A stretch of 64,000 bases of DNA from assembly GCA_026706815.1 (NCBI GenBank), contig JAPOYA010000024.1:62001-126000 (forward strand), in the 5' to 3' direction. Source of the DNA: Acidimicrobiaceae bacterium. Its GTDB lineage: Bacteria; Actinomycetota; Acidimicrobiia; Acidimicrobiales; Aldehydirespiratoraceae. The notes under the pieces are model-generated. The model ran no database searches and was not told where the DNA came from. It saw only the letters and a program-made list of their open reading frames with translations. Shown in pieces: positions 41,097 to 50,312 of this stretch. Within the stretch, counting starts at the first letter, position 1. Each line of letters begins with the position of its first letter. A program made the translations under genes and the position numbers.

Positions 41097-41608
41097 TGGC
41101 CCATGGTCAAGGCCTCTCCGAGGCATCCGACCCGACAAGTTCAGACTCCGACAGCACGTACACGGGCGAGGTTGTTCTGGCCATCCCGGCTCTGACCGAG
41201 TACGTGTCGCTGGTGCGATTGGTGGTTTCCAGCGCAGCACAGATCCATCCCTACATTGAACCGGAACGGATCGAAGACCTCCGCGTGGCGGTGTCTGAGG
41301 CCACGACCAACGCCGTCCGGTCCCACGAGAGCTCGGGCACCACCGCGCAGATCAGGGTCATCTGCAACGTCGCGGAGGATCACATTGAAGTGATCATCCA
41401 AGACCACGGTGAAGGATTCGACCTGGACGCCCTGCCGGTTCTCCCCGACCCGGATTCGCCGGATCGGCTTCTGCATGAATCGGGGATGGGGCTTCGGCTG
41501 ATGCGGATGCTGGCCGATGAGACAGAGATCTTTCCTTCCTCGTCTGGTACCTATGTTCGCTTGGTGTTCCATGGAACCAAGCGTCACCGCGCCGTCGTGA
41601 GCGGATAG
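41096..41608 (+). CDS. HATPase-domain anti-sigma factor / serine kinase (RsbW-like)
   Basis: A 170-residue GHKL-type kinase: EDLRVAVSEATTNAVRSHES (N box), VIIQDHGEGFDL (G1) and HESGMGLRLMRMLADE (G2). It should bind a sigma factor and phosphorylate the STAS partner encoded just upstream. The N-terminal 25 residues are Ser/Asp-rich and disordered. It ends 12 nt before nhaA. Confidence 0.88.
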   Translation: MAHGQGLSEASDPTSSDSDSTYTGEVVLAIPALTEYVSLVRLVVSSAAQIHPYIEPERIEDLRVAVSEATTNAVRSHESSGTTAQIRVICNVAEDHIEVIIQDHGEGFDLDALPVLPDPDSPDRLLHESGMGLRLMRMLADETEIFPSSSGTYVRLVFHGTKRHRAVVSG

Positions 41609-41620
41609 CGTCACATTGTC

Positions 41621-42985
41621 ATGACCAGTGATTCATCCCGACAGCCGCGATCGAAGAGGCGAACCCGAGAATTCAGGTTTGTTGCAGCGCTAGGCCGCCC
41701 GGTGCGCAAGTTCCTGCGCATCCAAGCAGCGGGCGGCATCTTGTTGCTGGCCGCCACACTCGCCGCCCTCATCTGGGCAAATTCGTCCTATAGCGATGTG
41801 TACCACGAGATTCTTGAGACCCACATCTCGATAGATATCGGCTCTCATGAACTTCTGGACTTGTCGCTCGAGAAGTGGATCAGCGATGCCTTGATGGCCG
41901 TCTTCTTCTTTGTCGTCGGCCTTGAAATCAAACGGGAGTTCGTGGTCGGGACGCTCAGGGACCCCCGCGCGGCAGCTCTTCCGGCGATCGCCGCGATTGG
42001 GGGGATGGTCGTTCCGGCGGGGATCTACTTCTTTTTCAACCCCAGCGGCATGGGCGCAGACGGTTGGGGTATTCCCATGGCAACCGATATCGCCTTTGCC
42101 ATTGGCGTCGTGTCGTTGCTCGGCAACCGCGTGCCGAGCGTGATGAAGGTGTTCTTGTTGACCCTTGCGATCGTCGATGACATCGGCGCGATCGCGGTCA
42201 TTGCCATCTTCTACACAAGCAACTTCTCCATCAGCTGGCTGCTCGCTGCGGTAGCCGCCGTATTCGTGGTCGTCGGCATGCGCAGAGCAGGGATCGCGTG
42301 GACTCCCGCATATGTGGTCGTGGGCTTCTTCATGTGGTTCGCGGTACACGAGTCTGGGATCCACGCGACGATCGCCGGAGTGGTTCTGGGCTTGCTTGCG
42401 CCCGCCCGTCCGCTGAACGAGGTGCAGCCGGACGAGGAACAGGTTCTCAGTGCGTTGCGAGGCGATGCCAACGCCATGGCCGTCCGCCGTGCGAACGTTG
42501 AGTTGAAGGACCAGGTCTCGGTGGTTGAACGGCTTGAAGACCTGCTCCATCCTGTGTCGAGTTTCCTGATCATCCCGATCTTTGCTTTGGCCAACGCCGG
42601 GGTCGAACTGTCGACTGAGACGATTTCGGATGCCGCGACCAGTCCGGTCACGATCGGCATCGCCGCCGGTCTGGTTTTCGGCAAGCTAGTCGGGATAACC
42701 CTTGCCACATGGCTCAGCGTGAAGTCGGGGCTGACCTCGCTGCCTCCTTCTGCCACTTGGACCCATGTCATCGGACTGGCGGCCACCGCAGGCATCGGCT
42801 TCACGGTGTCGTTGTTCATTGCCAACTTGGCGTTCTCGGATCCTCTGCTCGCCGAAGCGAAGATCGGGATCGTCGGCGCCTCCCTGGTCGCTGCGGTGAT
42901 CGGATCGTCGATCTTGTTGCGCTCGAAAGAAGTCGAAGAGATCGAGACGGACGACCCGACGCTGGTGGGCACCGCCGGCGCCTAG
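41621..42985 (+). CDS. nhaA: Na+/H+ antiporter NhaA
   Basis: A 454-residue electrogenic sodium/proton antiporter. The paired aspartates of the ion site are in LLTLAIVDDIGAIAVIA; the FFFVVGLEIKREFVVG and PMATDIAFAIGVVSLLG segments are diagnostic. The long C-terminal half has LIIPIFALANAGVEL and VGITLATWLSVKSG. Salt tolerance would suit a marine or saline lifestyle. An extra hydrophilic tail of about 25 residues ends the protein. Confidence 0.95.
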   Translation: MTSDSSRQPRSKRRTREFRFVAALGRPVRKFLRIQAAGGILLLAATLAALIWANSSYSDVYHEILETHISIDIGSHELLDLSLEKWISDALMAVFFFVVGLEIKREFVVGTLRDPRAAALPAIAAIGGMVVPAGIYFFFNPSGMGADGWGIPMATDIAFAIGVVSLLGNRVPSVMKVFLLTLAIVDDIGAIAVIAIFYTSNFSISWLLAAVAAVFVVVGMRRAGIAWTPAYVVVGFFMWFAVHESGIHATIAGVVLGLLAPARPLNEVQPDEEQVLSALRGDANAMAVRRANVELKDQVSVVERLEDLLHPVSSFLIIPIFALANAGVELSTETISDAATSPVTIGIAAGLVFGKLVGITLATWLSVKSGLTSLPPSATWTHVIGLAATAGIGFTVSLFIANLAFSDPLLAEAKIGIVGASLVAAVIGSSILLRSKEVEEIETDDPTLVGTAGA

Positions 42986-43053
42986 TGTTGCTTGGCTACA
43001 TTCGAGGGCTACATTGCCCGACACGATTTCTCACGTTTGGATGACTGTTCCCT

Positions 43054-45738
43054 GTGACCAACGCTTTAGTGATTGTCGAATCGCCTGCCAAGGCCAAGAA
43101 GATCGCGGAGTTTCTCGGCGCCGGCTACACCGTCGAGTCGTCGATCGGGCACATCCGCGACCTTCCGCGCAATGCCGCGGAGGTGCCCAAGGCCTACAAG
43201 AACGAGCCTTGGGCGCGCACCGGGATCAATGTCGACGACGGCTTCAAGCCGTTGTACGTGGAGAACGCGGACAAGAGAGCGCACATTCGACTTCTGAAAC
43301 AGTTGGTCAAAGACAGCGACGAGTTGTATCTGGCGACTGATGAAGATCGCGAGGGCGAAGCGATCGCCTGGCACCTCATCGAGGTGCTCAATCCACAGAT
43401 ACCGGTCAAGCGGATGGTGTTCCACGAGATCACACCGGCGGCGATAGCGGCCGCGGTCGACTCTCCCCGGGAACTCGACCGCAGAATGGTGGACGCCCAG
43501 GAGGCCCGGCGCATCCTCGACCGACTCTACGGCTATGAGGTTTCTCCGGTGCTCTGGAAAAAGGTGCTGCCGCAGCTGTCGGCAGGACGGGTCCAGAGCG
43601 TGGCGACACGGATCGTGGTCCAGCGCGAACGCGAGCGGATGGAGTTTCGGGCAGCGAGTTACTGGAGTGTCAGCGGCACTTTCGCCGCGGTTTTTGGCGA
43701 CACACGTGAGTTCTCGGCTTCGCTTGCCTCCATTGACGGAGTGAAGCCGGCCACCGGTAGAGACTTCGGCGACGACGGCCGCCCTGCTCGCGAAGACGTG
43801 ACGGTGCTCGACGAATCCGCCGCATCGAAACTTGTGGGCGAACTGGAGGGTGTGCCTTATGAGGTTCGCTCCCGTGAGGCCAAGCCCTATCGTCGGCGTC
43901 CCGCCGCGCCGTTCATCACCTCCACCTATCAGCAAGAAGCAGGCCGCAAGCTCAAGATGTCGGCCCAGATGGCAATGCGTGCAGCGCAGGGCCTGTACGA
44001 AAAAGGCTACATCACCTACATGCGAACGGACAGCACGACGTTGTCTGAGACGGCACTGCAAGCGGCCCGTTCCACTATAAAAAGCCGTTACGGCACCCAG
44101 TATCTGCCCGACTCGCCGAGGCGGTACACCAAGAAGTCGAAGAACGCTCAGGAAGCTCACGAAGCGATCCGGCCCGCCGGCGAATCGTTCCGCTCACCCA
44201 CCGAGGTCGCCTCTGAGGTTCCCAGCTCCGAGGCGCGGGCCTATGAACTGATCTGGAAGAGAACCGTTGCGTCGCAGATGACCGACTGCACGGGGGAGAC
44301 CGTGCAACTCCGACTCGGCGCGACGAGCCGCAATGGAACCGGGGTGGTGTTCAGCGCCAGCGGCACGGTGATTTCGCATCGTGGGTTCCGCGAGGTGTAC
44401 GAGGAGACCTCCGACGGGGCCGACAGCGAAAACGAGGAACGGCGTCTGCCCTCGATCAATGAGGGGGACGGAGTTCGCGCAAAAGGTCCGCTGGAACCTG
44501 AGGGGCACGAAACCACTCCTCCTGCGCGTTATACGGAAGCTTCTCTGGTCAAACGGCTTGAAGAGCTCGGCGTTGGACGTCCTTCCACCTATGCGTCGAT
44601 CATCAGCACCATCTTGGACCGCGGTTACGTCTGGAAGAAGGGCTCGGCCCTGATTCCCTCCTTCACAGCGTTCGCGGTCGTCAACTTGATGGAGAGGCAC
44701 TTCCCGAATCTGGTCGACTATCGGTTCACTGCCCAGATGGAGGACGATCTCGACAAGATCGCCAACGGCGCCGAAGAGCCCCAACCCTGGTTGACAAGGT
44801 TCTATTTTGGTGCAGGTGAAGGCGCCGAGCCTGGTCTGAAGGAGAAGGTGTCGACCCGCCTGGCCGACATCGACGCCAGATCGATCAACACAGTCCCGTT
44901 GGGAATGAGCGACGATGGTCAACCGATCGTCGTACGGGTCGGCCGTTACGGCCCTTACGTGCAACGCGGCGAAGCCGATGAGAACAGCAGCAACGGCAGC
45001 GACACCGCTTCTATCCCCGACGATCTTCCACCTGACGAGCTGACTCTGGAGAAGGCGCTCGAGTATCTCGAAATGCCCAAGGCGGGCCGTGTGCTCGGGA
45101 CGGATCCGGAGACCGGCATGAACATCTATGCCAAAGCCGGCCGCTTCGGGCCGTACGTGCAGGTCGGTACCAGTGACGAGCAGGAGGAGAAACCAAAATC
45201 TGCTTCGTTGTTCGCGACGATGACCTTGGAGCGGGTCACGCTGGAAGATGCGCTCCAGCTTCTGTCGTTGCCGCGTGCCGTGGGGACCGACCCGGCAGAC
45301 GGCGAGGTCATTTCGGCCCAGAACGGACGTTACGGCCCATATGTGAGCAAGGGCTCCGAAAGCCGCAGCCTCGACGCCGAGGAACAGATCTTCACAGTCA
45401 CGCTCGAGGAGTGCTTGGCGCTGCTTGCGCAACCCAGACGACGGCGTGGTCAGGCCCCCAAACCACCACTGCGCGAGATGGGCGAAGATCCCGACACGGG
45501 AAAGGCCATGGTTGTCAAGGATGGCCGTTTCGGCCCGTATGTCACCGACGGTGAATACAACGCGTCTCTCCGCAAAGGCGACGCCGTCGAGGAGCTGACC
45601 GTCGAACGGGCCGCTGAACTGTTGGCTGAAAGACGCTTGAAAGGCCCTGCCAAGAAGGCTGCGAAACGCGCAGGGGGCAGGAAGAAGGCGACCAAGAAAA
45701 CTGCCAAGAAGGCAGCCAAGAAGCGGTCGACGTCGTAA
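43054..45738 (+). CDS. topA: DNA topoisomerase I
   Basis: Type IA topoisomerase relaxing negative supercoils, 894 residues. The Toprim domain (ALVIVESPAKAKKIAEFLG; YLATDEDREGEAIAWHL) and the active-site tyrosine region GYITYMRTDSTTLSE are intact. The C-terminus has four repeats of the GRYGPYV or GRFGPYV type, as in actinobacteria, and ends in a Lys/Ala-rich DNA-binding tail (KKATKKTAKKAAKKR). There are no zinc-finger cysteines. GTG start. Confidence 0.96.
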   Translation: MTNALVIVESPAKAKKIAEFLGAGYTVESSIGHIRDLPRNAAEVPKAYKNEPWARTGINVDDGFKPLYVENADKRAHIRLLKQLVKDSDELYLATDEDREGEAIAWHLIEVLNPQIPVKRMVFHEITPAAIAAAVDSPRELDRRMVDAQEARRILDRLYGYEVSPVLWKKVLPQLSAGRVQSVATRIVVQRERERMEFRAASYWSVSGTFAAVFGDTREFSASLASIDGVKPATGRDFGDDGRPAREDVTVLDESAASKLVGELEGVPYEVRSREAKPYRRRPAAPFITSTYQQEAGRKLKMSAQMAMRAAQGLYEKGYITYMRTDSTTLSETALQAARSTIKSRYGTQYLPDSPRRYTKKSKNAQEAHEAIRPAGESFRSPTEVASEVPSSEARAYELIWKRTVASQMTDCTGETVQLRLGATSRNGTGVVFSASGTVISHRGFREVYEETSDGADSENEERRLPSINEGDGVRAKGPLEPEGHETTPPARYTEASLVKRLEELGVGRPSTYASIISTILDRGYVWKKGSALIPSFTAFAVVNLMERHFPNLVDYRFTAQMEDDLDKIANGAEEPQPWLTRFYFGAGEGAEPGLKEKVSTRLADIDARSINTVPLGMSDDGQPIVVRVGRYGPYVQRGEADENSSNGSDTASIPDDLPPDELTLEKALEYLEMPKAGRVLGTDPETGMNIYAKAGRFGPYVQVGTSDEQEEKPKSASLFATMTLERVTLEDALQLLSLPRAVGTDPADGEVISAQNGRYGPYVSKGSESRSLDAEEQIFTVTLEECLALLAQPRRRRGQAPKPPLREMGEDPDTGKAMVVKDGRFGPYVTDGEYNASLRKGDAVEELTVERAAELLAERRLKGPAKKAAKRAGGRKKATKKTAKKAAKKRSTS

Positions 45739-45779
45739 TCGAAGTCCGGCGCCGCTTGATCACCGTCTAGTCTCGCGCC

Positions 45780-47234
45780 GTGGACGAGCATCGCCAGTCA
45801 AGCAGCGCCACCCGATTGGGGGAGGCTTTGACGGCGGCCCGTCCAATGGGCCGCATCGAGGCGATGTTCGGCTCGAAGGAGTTCTTCAGGCTCTGGATCG
45901 CGCAGGTTATCTCCGCAACCGGTGACTGGTTGGGCCTGATCGCCATTATCTCACTGGCCGATCGACTCAGCGACGGATCTGAGGGCACGGCTATTGCCCT
46001 GGTCCTCGCGGCCCGCATCGCGCCGGGGTTTTTTCTGGCCACCGCGGCCGGGGTGCTTGTGGACCGGCTCGACCGAAAACGGGTGATGCTGGTCTGTGAC
46101 ATCTCTCGGGCGCTGGTGCTGTTCTCGCTGCCGTTCGTGGACAGTCTACTGGGCCTGATCGTCGCCTCGTTCGCTTTGGAGATATGCACGATGATGTGGT
46201 CACCGGCCAAAGAGGCGGTGGTCCCCAATATTGTCCCGACCGAGAAGCTCACAATGGCGAACTCCCTGAACGTGGCAGCCGCTTACGGCATGTTCCCGGT
46301 CGCCGCCGGCATCGCCGCCCTGCTGGCCAAACTCGCTGAGTCCTTCAGCGACGAAGGCTGGGTCAACACCTTCAGGCTGAACCAGGAGGGCCTGGCGTTC
46401 TATGTCGACGGGCTCTCATTTCTGGCCACCGCGTTGATTGTCTGGACGATCGCCTTCCCGCGTCGCAGCCGGGAGGAACGAAAATCGGCGGGCAAGACCA
46501 ACTGGGAGCTGGGTGGCGCGATCCGCGAGTTGCGGGAAGGGTGGCAGTTCATCGCGGTCAATCCCATCGTGCGGGCCGTCAACGTGGGTTTGGCGGTCGG
46601 GGTGATCGGCGGGGGCATGCTGGTGCCGCTCGGCGCGCTGTTCGTCAATGACGTCATCTCCGGTGACGAAGCGGACTTCGACCTCATTCTCTTCGTCCTC
46701 GGGCTGGGCATGGCGCTAGGTGTGATAACCGCCTCGGCGATGCAGAACCGCATCAATCGTTCAAAGGTCTTTCCGCTGGCCCTGTTCATGGCGGGCAGCG
46801 CCCTGTTGGTCTCGGGTTCGTCCTCGCTGCTCGGAATCGTGGTGCCGGTGATCGGGATAGCGGGGTTTGCGGCAGGACCGATCTACGTCTTGGGCTTCAC
46901 GCTGTTGCACGAACATGTCGAAGACGAGTTGCGGGGCCGTATCTTTGCCGCGCTATTGGTGTTGGTCCGCTTCTGCCTGCTGTTGGCACTCGCAGTCGCG
47001 CCTTTGCTGGCAGAAGCCCTTGGTGCGCTTTCGGAACGTTGGTGGGACTCCGATTGGGACTTCTTCGGCGTGACCATCGCGGTGCCCGGCGTGCGTCTGA
47101 CTATGTGGCTTTCAGCGATCACGGTCCTGGCTGCCGGGTTGCTTGCGACTTGGAGCCTCCGGGCCACCAGCGTCAAGTCCGTGCGTTCGGAGTCCATCGC
47201 AGAATCCACGGGGGACAGGGGGGACAGTCAGTGA
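45780..47234 (+). CDS. MFS transporter
   Basis: A 484-residue, 12-helix major facilitator of the enterobactin-exporter-like group: FFRLWIAQVISATGDWLGLIA, LAARIAPGFFLATAAGVLVDRLDRKRVM and SPAKEAVVPNIVPTEKLTMANSL are typical. Substrate unknown. It overlaps tmk by 4 nt (GTGA), which is unusual for a transporter but typical of this chromosome. Confidence 0.85.
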   Translation: MDEHRQSSSATRLGEALTAARPMGRIEAMFGSKEFFRLWIAQVISATGDWLGLIAIISLADRLSDGSEGTAIALVLAARIAPGFFLATAAGVLVDRLDRKRVMLVCDISRALVLFSLPFVDSLLGLIVASFALEICTMMWSPAKEAVVPNIVPTEKLTMANSLNVAAAYGMFPVAAGIAALLAKLAESFSDEGWVNTFRLNQEGLAFYVDGLSFLATALIVWTIAFPRRSREERKSAGKTNWELGGAIRELREGWQFIAVNPIVRAVNVGLAVGVIGGGMLVPLGALFVNDVISGDEADFDLILFVLGLGMALGVITASAMQNRINRSKVFPLALFMAGSALLVSGSSSLLGIVVPVIGIAGFAAGPIYVLGFTLLHEHVEDELRGRIFAALLVLVRFCLLLALAVAPLLAEALGALSERWWDSDWDFFGVTIAVPGVRLTMWLSAITVLAAGLLATWSLRATSVKSVRSESIAESTGDRGDSQ

Positions 47235-47842
47235 CCGGGCGTTTGATTGTGTTTGAAGGCATCGACGGTTCAGGGAAGTCCACCCAGATTCGCAGGCTTG
47301 CCCAGCGTCACGATTTCGACGCCACCTTCCAGTTCGGGGCAACCGGCGTGGGCAGTGCCATTCGTTCGATTCTTTTGGACCCCGACAACGGTCAACTCGA
47401 TGATCGCACAGAAGCCCTGTTGATCGTCGCCGACAAGGCACAGCATGTAAGCGAGATCGTGCGGCCCGCGCTGGAGGCCGGTCGCACCGTTGTCTCCGAC
47501 CGGTTCTGTGCGTCGACTCTTGCGTACCAGGGGCACGGACGCGGACTGGACTTGGAATTACTCGACGGCATCATGCGTTTTGCAACGCAAGGCTTGGAAC
47601 CGGAACTCACGGTGCTGCTCGACATCGACGTCGAGACGGCGCTGGAGCGGCTCGGGGAGCAAAAAGACCGCATTGAGCGTGCAGGGACAGAGTTCTACCA
47701 GCGGGTCCGCGACGGGTACCTCTCACTCGCGAAGCAGTCCCCCGACTTGTGGGCCGTAATCGATGCTGTCGGCACCGTCGATGAGGTAACCGCCCAGGTT
47801 GAAGATGTTGTCGACAATTGGCTCCGTTTTCATGACCGCTGA
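47231..47842 (+). CDS. tmk: Thymidylate kinase
   Basis: Phosphorylates dTMP to dTDP. The P-loop IVFEGIDGSGKSTQIRRL and the DRFCASTLAYQGHGRG block identify the family. The usual R-x-P-G-G-T after the P-loop is replaced by FGATGVGSAIRSIL, so dTMP binding may differ. The 203-residue protein starts at GTG 47231, which overlaps the MFS stop, and it overlaps holB by 11 nt. The tmk-holB pair is a conserved arrangement. Confidence 0.9.
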   Translation: MTGRLIVFEGIDGSGKSTQIRRLAQRHDFDATFQFGATGVGSAIRSILLDPDNGQLDDRTEALLIVADKAQHVSEIVRPALEAGRTVVSDRFCASTLAYQGHGRGLDLELLDGIMRFATQGLEPELTVLLDIDVETALERLGEQKDRIERAGTEFYQRVRDGYLSLAKQSPDLWAVIDAVGTVDEVTAQVEDVVDNWLRFHDR

Positions 47843-48899
47843 ACCTTGGGAGTCGCTGGTCGGCCAGCCGGAGGCCGCGCGCCGTCTTCGGGCAGCGGTG
47901 TCGTCACCGGTTCACGCCTATCTGTTCATCGGCCCCCGAGGAGTCGGCAAACGCCAGGCTGCTCAGATCTTCGCCGGAGAGCTGCTCGCCGACGCCGATC
48001 CGAACAAAGCTAGCCGTCACCGACGTCTGGCGCAGCAATCGACCCATGCCGACATCGTCGTCTTCGCGCCGTCGGGCAACAATCTGCGCCTCGGCTCTCG
48101 CAGCGACCCCGGTGAAATCCCGGCGATCATCAGCGAGGCAACCCGCTCACCCACAGAAAGCACCCGCAAGGCGGTGATCGTTGAGGACTTTCAGTCGGCC
48201 GACGCCCCGGCGTCCTCCGCGCTGTTGAAACTTGTCGAAGAACCGCCTGAGACCACGATCTTCGTGCTGCTGGCCAGCGACGTGCCACCGCATCAAGCAA
48301 CGATTGAGTCCCGCTGTTTGAGGGTAGATTTTCTGCCTGTCAGCGCCGAGGCCATCGCCGAGGTTCTCGTGGCCGAAGAACTGACCGACGCTGAGGGCGC
48401 GCAGGTCGTGGCGGCAGCGGCCAACGGCAGCGTGGAGCGGGCCCGTCTGCTGGTGTTGGACGAACGCCTGGCTTTGCGGCGAGATGCCTGGTGGTCGATC
48501 CCTGACCGTCTCAACGGCACCGGCGCCTCGGTGGCGGAGGCGGTGGAGGAACTGAGAGGTCTGATCGACGACGCCTCGGAGGTCAAGGTCGCCCAGCATC
48601 AACGAGAGCTCGAAGAGCTGAATCAGCGCGAAGAACAACTCGGTGCCCGCGGTTCGGGCAGACGCACCCTCGAGACCCGCCAGCGGCGCGAGCTTCGCCA
48701 GTTCCGCACCGAAGAACTGAGGTTCGGGTTCGCCACGCTCGCAGCCCGCTACCGCGAGATGGTCGTGGCCTCGGTAGGCGGCGAGGTCGCACTCGAGGCG
48801 GTCGACCACCTCAACCACAGCACCGATGCGCTGATCCGCAACCCCAACGAGGCCCTGCTGTTGCAGGCGCTTCTGCTGAAGCTGTCACCTCTCGACTAA
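47832..48899 (+). CDS. holB: DNA polymerase III delta' subunit (clamp-loader)
   Basis: A 355-residue AAA+ clamp-loader subunit. WESLVGQPEAARRLRAAV and YLFIGPRGVGKRQAAQIFA start it; VIVEDFQSADAPASSALLKLVEEPPETTIFVLLA is the family core with SRC in ESRCLRVDFLP. The zinc-binding cysteines of longer delta' forms are absent, and the gene is directly linked to tmk. The C-terminal half is helical and charged. Confidence 0.9.
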   Translation: MTAEPWESLVGQPEAARRLRAAVSSPVHAYLFIGPRGVGKRQAAQIFAGELLADADPNKASRHRRLAQQSTHADIVVFAPSGNNLRLGSRSDPGEIPAIISEATRSPTESTRKAVIVEDFQSADAPASSALLKLVEEPPETTIFVLLASDVPPHQATIESRCLRVDFLPVSAEAIAEVLVAEELTDAEGAQVVAAAANGSVERARLLVLDERLALRRDAWWSIPDRLNGTGASVAEAVEELRGLIDDASEVKVAQHQRELEELNQREEQLGARGSGRRTLETRQRRELRQFRTEELRFGFATLAARYREMVVASVGGEVALEAVDHLNHSTDALIRNPNEALLLQALLLKLSPLD

Positions 48900-48960
48900 C
48901 GGATCTTCGGACGAGAGCGCCGTGGATCCGCTGCGGTAGATTGGTACCTTTCGGTGTCTT

Positions 48961-49033
48961 GCCCGAGTAGCTCAGTCGGTAGAGCAACGCTCTCGTAAAG
49001 CGTAGGTCAGGAGTTCAAATCTCCTCTCGGGCT
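48961..49033 (+). tRNA. tRNA-Thr (CGT anticodon)
   Basis: Acceptor GCCCGAG pairs with CTCGGGC. Anticodon loop CTCGTAA on an ACGCT/AGCGT stem gives CGT. T-arm GGAGTTCAAATCTCC; discriminator T, no encoded CCA. Confidence 0.95.
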
Positions 49034-49041
49034 CGTTTTTT
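49026..49041 (+). terminator. T-run after tRNA-Thr
   Basis: The tRNA 3' acceptor strand is followed within 2 nt by a run of T (49036-49041), enough to stop transcription using the tRNA fold or acceptor stem. Confidence 0.4.
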
Positions 49042-49078
49042 CTGCCAGCACACGCGCTTTGGCCTTACACTGGCGAAC

Positions 49079-49207
49079 ATGACCCTCGCAGTCGTCTGGC
49101 ACTTCTGGATCGCAGTTCCTCTCGCTTTCGGGGCCGTCGTGGCCGTGATTGCGACGGTTGTGGGCTACCTCAACAAGGTCACCTCCACCCGTTACCCCCG
49201 AGACTGA
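49079..49207 (+). CDS. 42-residue single-span membrane protein
   Basis: MTLAVVWHFWIAVPLAFGAV starts a small protein with one long helix and a polar tail (LNKVTSTRYPRD). It lies 13 nt before the metalloprotease gene on the same strand. Clean codon use and a conserved-looking aromatic start (WHFWIAVP) support a real gene. Function unknown. Confidence 0.6.
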   Translation: MTLAVVWHFWIAVPLAFGAVVAVIATVVGYLNKVTSTRYPRD

Positions 49208-49220
49208 GCAGGGCCGCTGA

Positions 49221-50309
49221 GTGTCAACGGATCCCGTCGACTGGGACATCGCCAAGAATGTCGCATACAAGACAGCGGGCCGCGATCCCTACCAAGCGCC
49301 ATACTTTCGCCGGGGCCTCGAGGAAGACTTCGACCGATACACAGCGCAGGCTGAGGAACTCGTCGCGCAGTGTACTGGTCTCCGTTCGCTCAGCGGCAAT
49401 GCCCGGGGCCGGGTAACGGATCGAAAAGGTTGGATCGATGCCAATCTGGCCTCGTTTCAGCGGCTTCTGCGGCCGATCGTCACCAAGCTCGGGGAACACA
49501 TCGATGAAGGCGCCATGCGGGGGTTGGGGGGCAAGGGGTTGGGGGGCAAGATTGCGGGTGCAGAGATGGGCGTGATGCTCGGCTGGATGTCCAAGCGGGT
49601 GCTCGGCCAGTACGACCTGCTGGTAATCGAGGACGAGAAACCCGAAGAGCAGGACATCGTCTATTACGTAGCGCCGAATGTTCTGGCGCTCGAGCGTCGC
49701 TATGCCTTCCCGCCCCAGGAGTTCCGATTGTGGTTGGCGCTGCATGAGGTCACCCATAGGGCGCAGTTCACTGGTGTGCCGTGGATGCGTCAGCACTTTC
49801 TGGGCCTCGTCGAGTCGACGATGGATGCTCTTGACCCTGATCCGAAGCGGGTCTTCGAAGCGGTCTCTCGGCTGGTCGAAGCCCGTCGACGCGGTGAAGA
49901 CGTCATGGGTCAGGGCGGGGTTGTGGGACTGTTCGCTTCGGAGCAGCAACTCGTTGTCATCAACGAGGTTGCAGGCCTTATGAGTCTTCTCGAAGGCCAC
50001 GGCGACGTCACCATGGATCGAGCTGGTCTGGGCCTGGTGCCCTCGGCGCCTCGCTTCGCTCGTGTGCTTCGCAACCGCCGCCAGAACGTTCGCGGCTTCG
50101 CCAGGGTTTTTCAGAAACTCTCAGGGCTTGAAGCGAAAATGAGACAGTACGCCGAAGGCGAGCATTTCATTGCGGTTGTGGAAGATCACGGCGGAGCCGA
50201 ACTGCTCGACCGGGCTTGGGCTGAGCCGGCCAATATCCCGTCGATCAAGGAGATCAGGCAACCGGAACTGTGGATCGCTCGGGTTTCTGCTGCCCATGTT
50301 GCGGCTTGA
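49221..50309 (+). CDS. Zinc-dependent metalloprotease-like protein (DUF2342 / F420-associated family)
   Basis: A 362-residue actinobacterial family protein with the zincin site LALHEVTHRAQFTGVPW and a second metal-ligand region NEVAGLMSLLEGHGD. VDWDIAKNVAYKTAG near the start is typical. It was once linked to F420 genes by context; the substrate is unknown. It contains a perfect GLGGK repeat from a 15-bp duplication. The gene is followed after 3 nt by tilS, as in mycobacteria. Confidence 0.85.
   Translation: MSTDPVDWDIAKNVAYKTAGRDPYQAPYFRRGLEEDFDRYTAQAEELVAQCTGLRSLSGNARGRVTDRKGWIDANLASFQRLLRPIVTKLGEHIDEGAMRGLGGKGLGGKIAGAEMGVMLGWMSKRVLGQYDLLVIEDEKPEEQDIVYYVAPNVLALERRYAFPPQEFRLWLALHEVTHRAQFTGVPWMRQHFLGLVESTMDALDPDPKRVFEAVSRLVEARRRGEDVMGQGGVVGLFASEQQLVVINEVAGLMSLLEGHGDVTMDRAGLGLVPSAPRFARVLRNRRQNVRGFARVFQKLSGLEAKMRQYAEGEHFIAVVEDHGGAELLDRAWAEPANIPSIKEIRQPELWIARVSAAHVAA
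49520..49549. repeat. 15-bp tandem repeat inside the metalloprotease gene
   Basis: GGGGTTGGGGGGCAA at 49520-49534 is repeated at 49535-49549, encoding GLGGK twice in frame. Confidence 0.85.
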
Positions 50310-50312
50310 GCG

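Noticed and set aside
45650-45738. Repetitive Lys/Ala codons at the topA end
   Set aside because: Lys/Ala-rich tails are usual for actinobacterial topoisomerase I and aid DNA binding.
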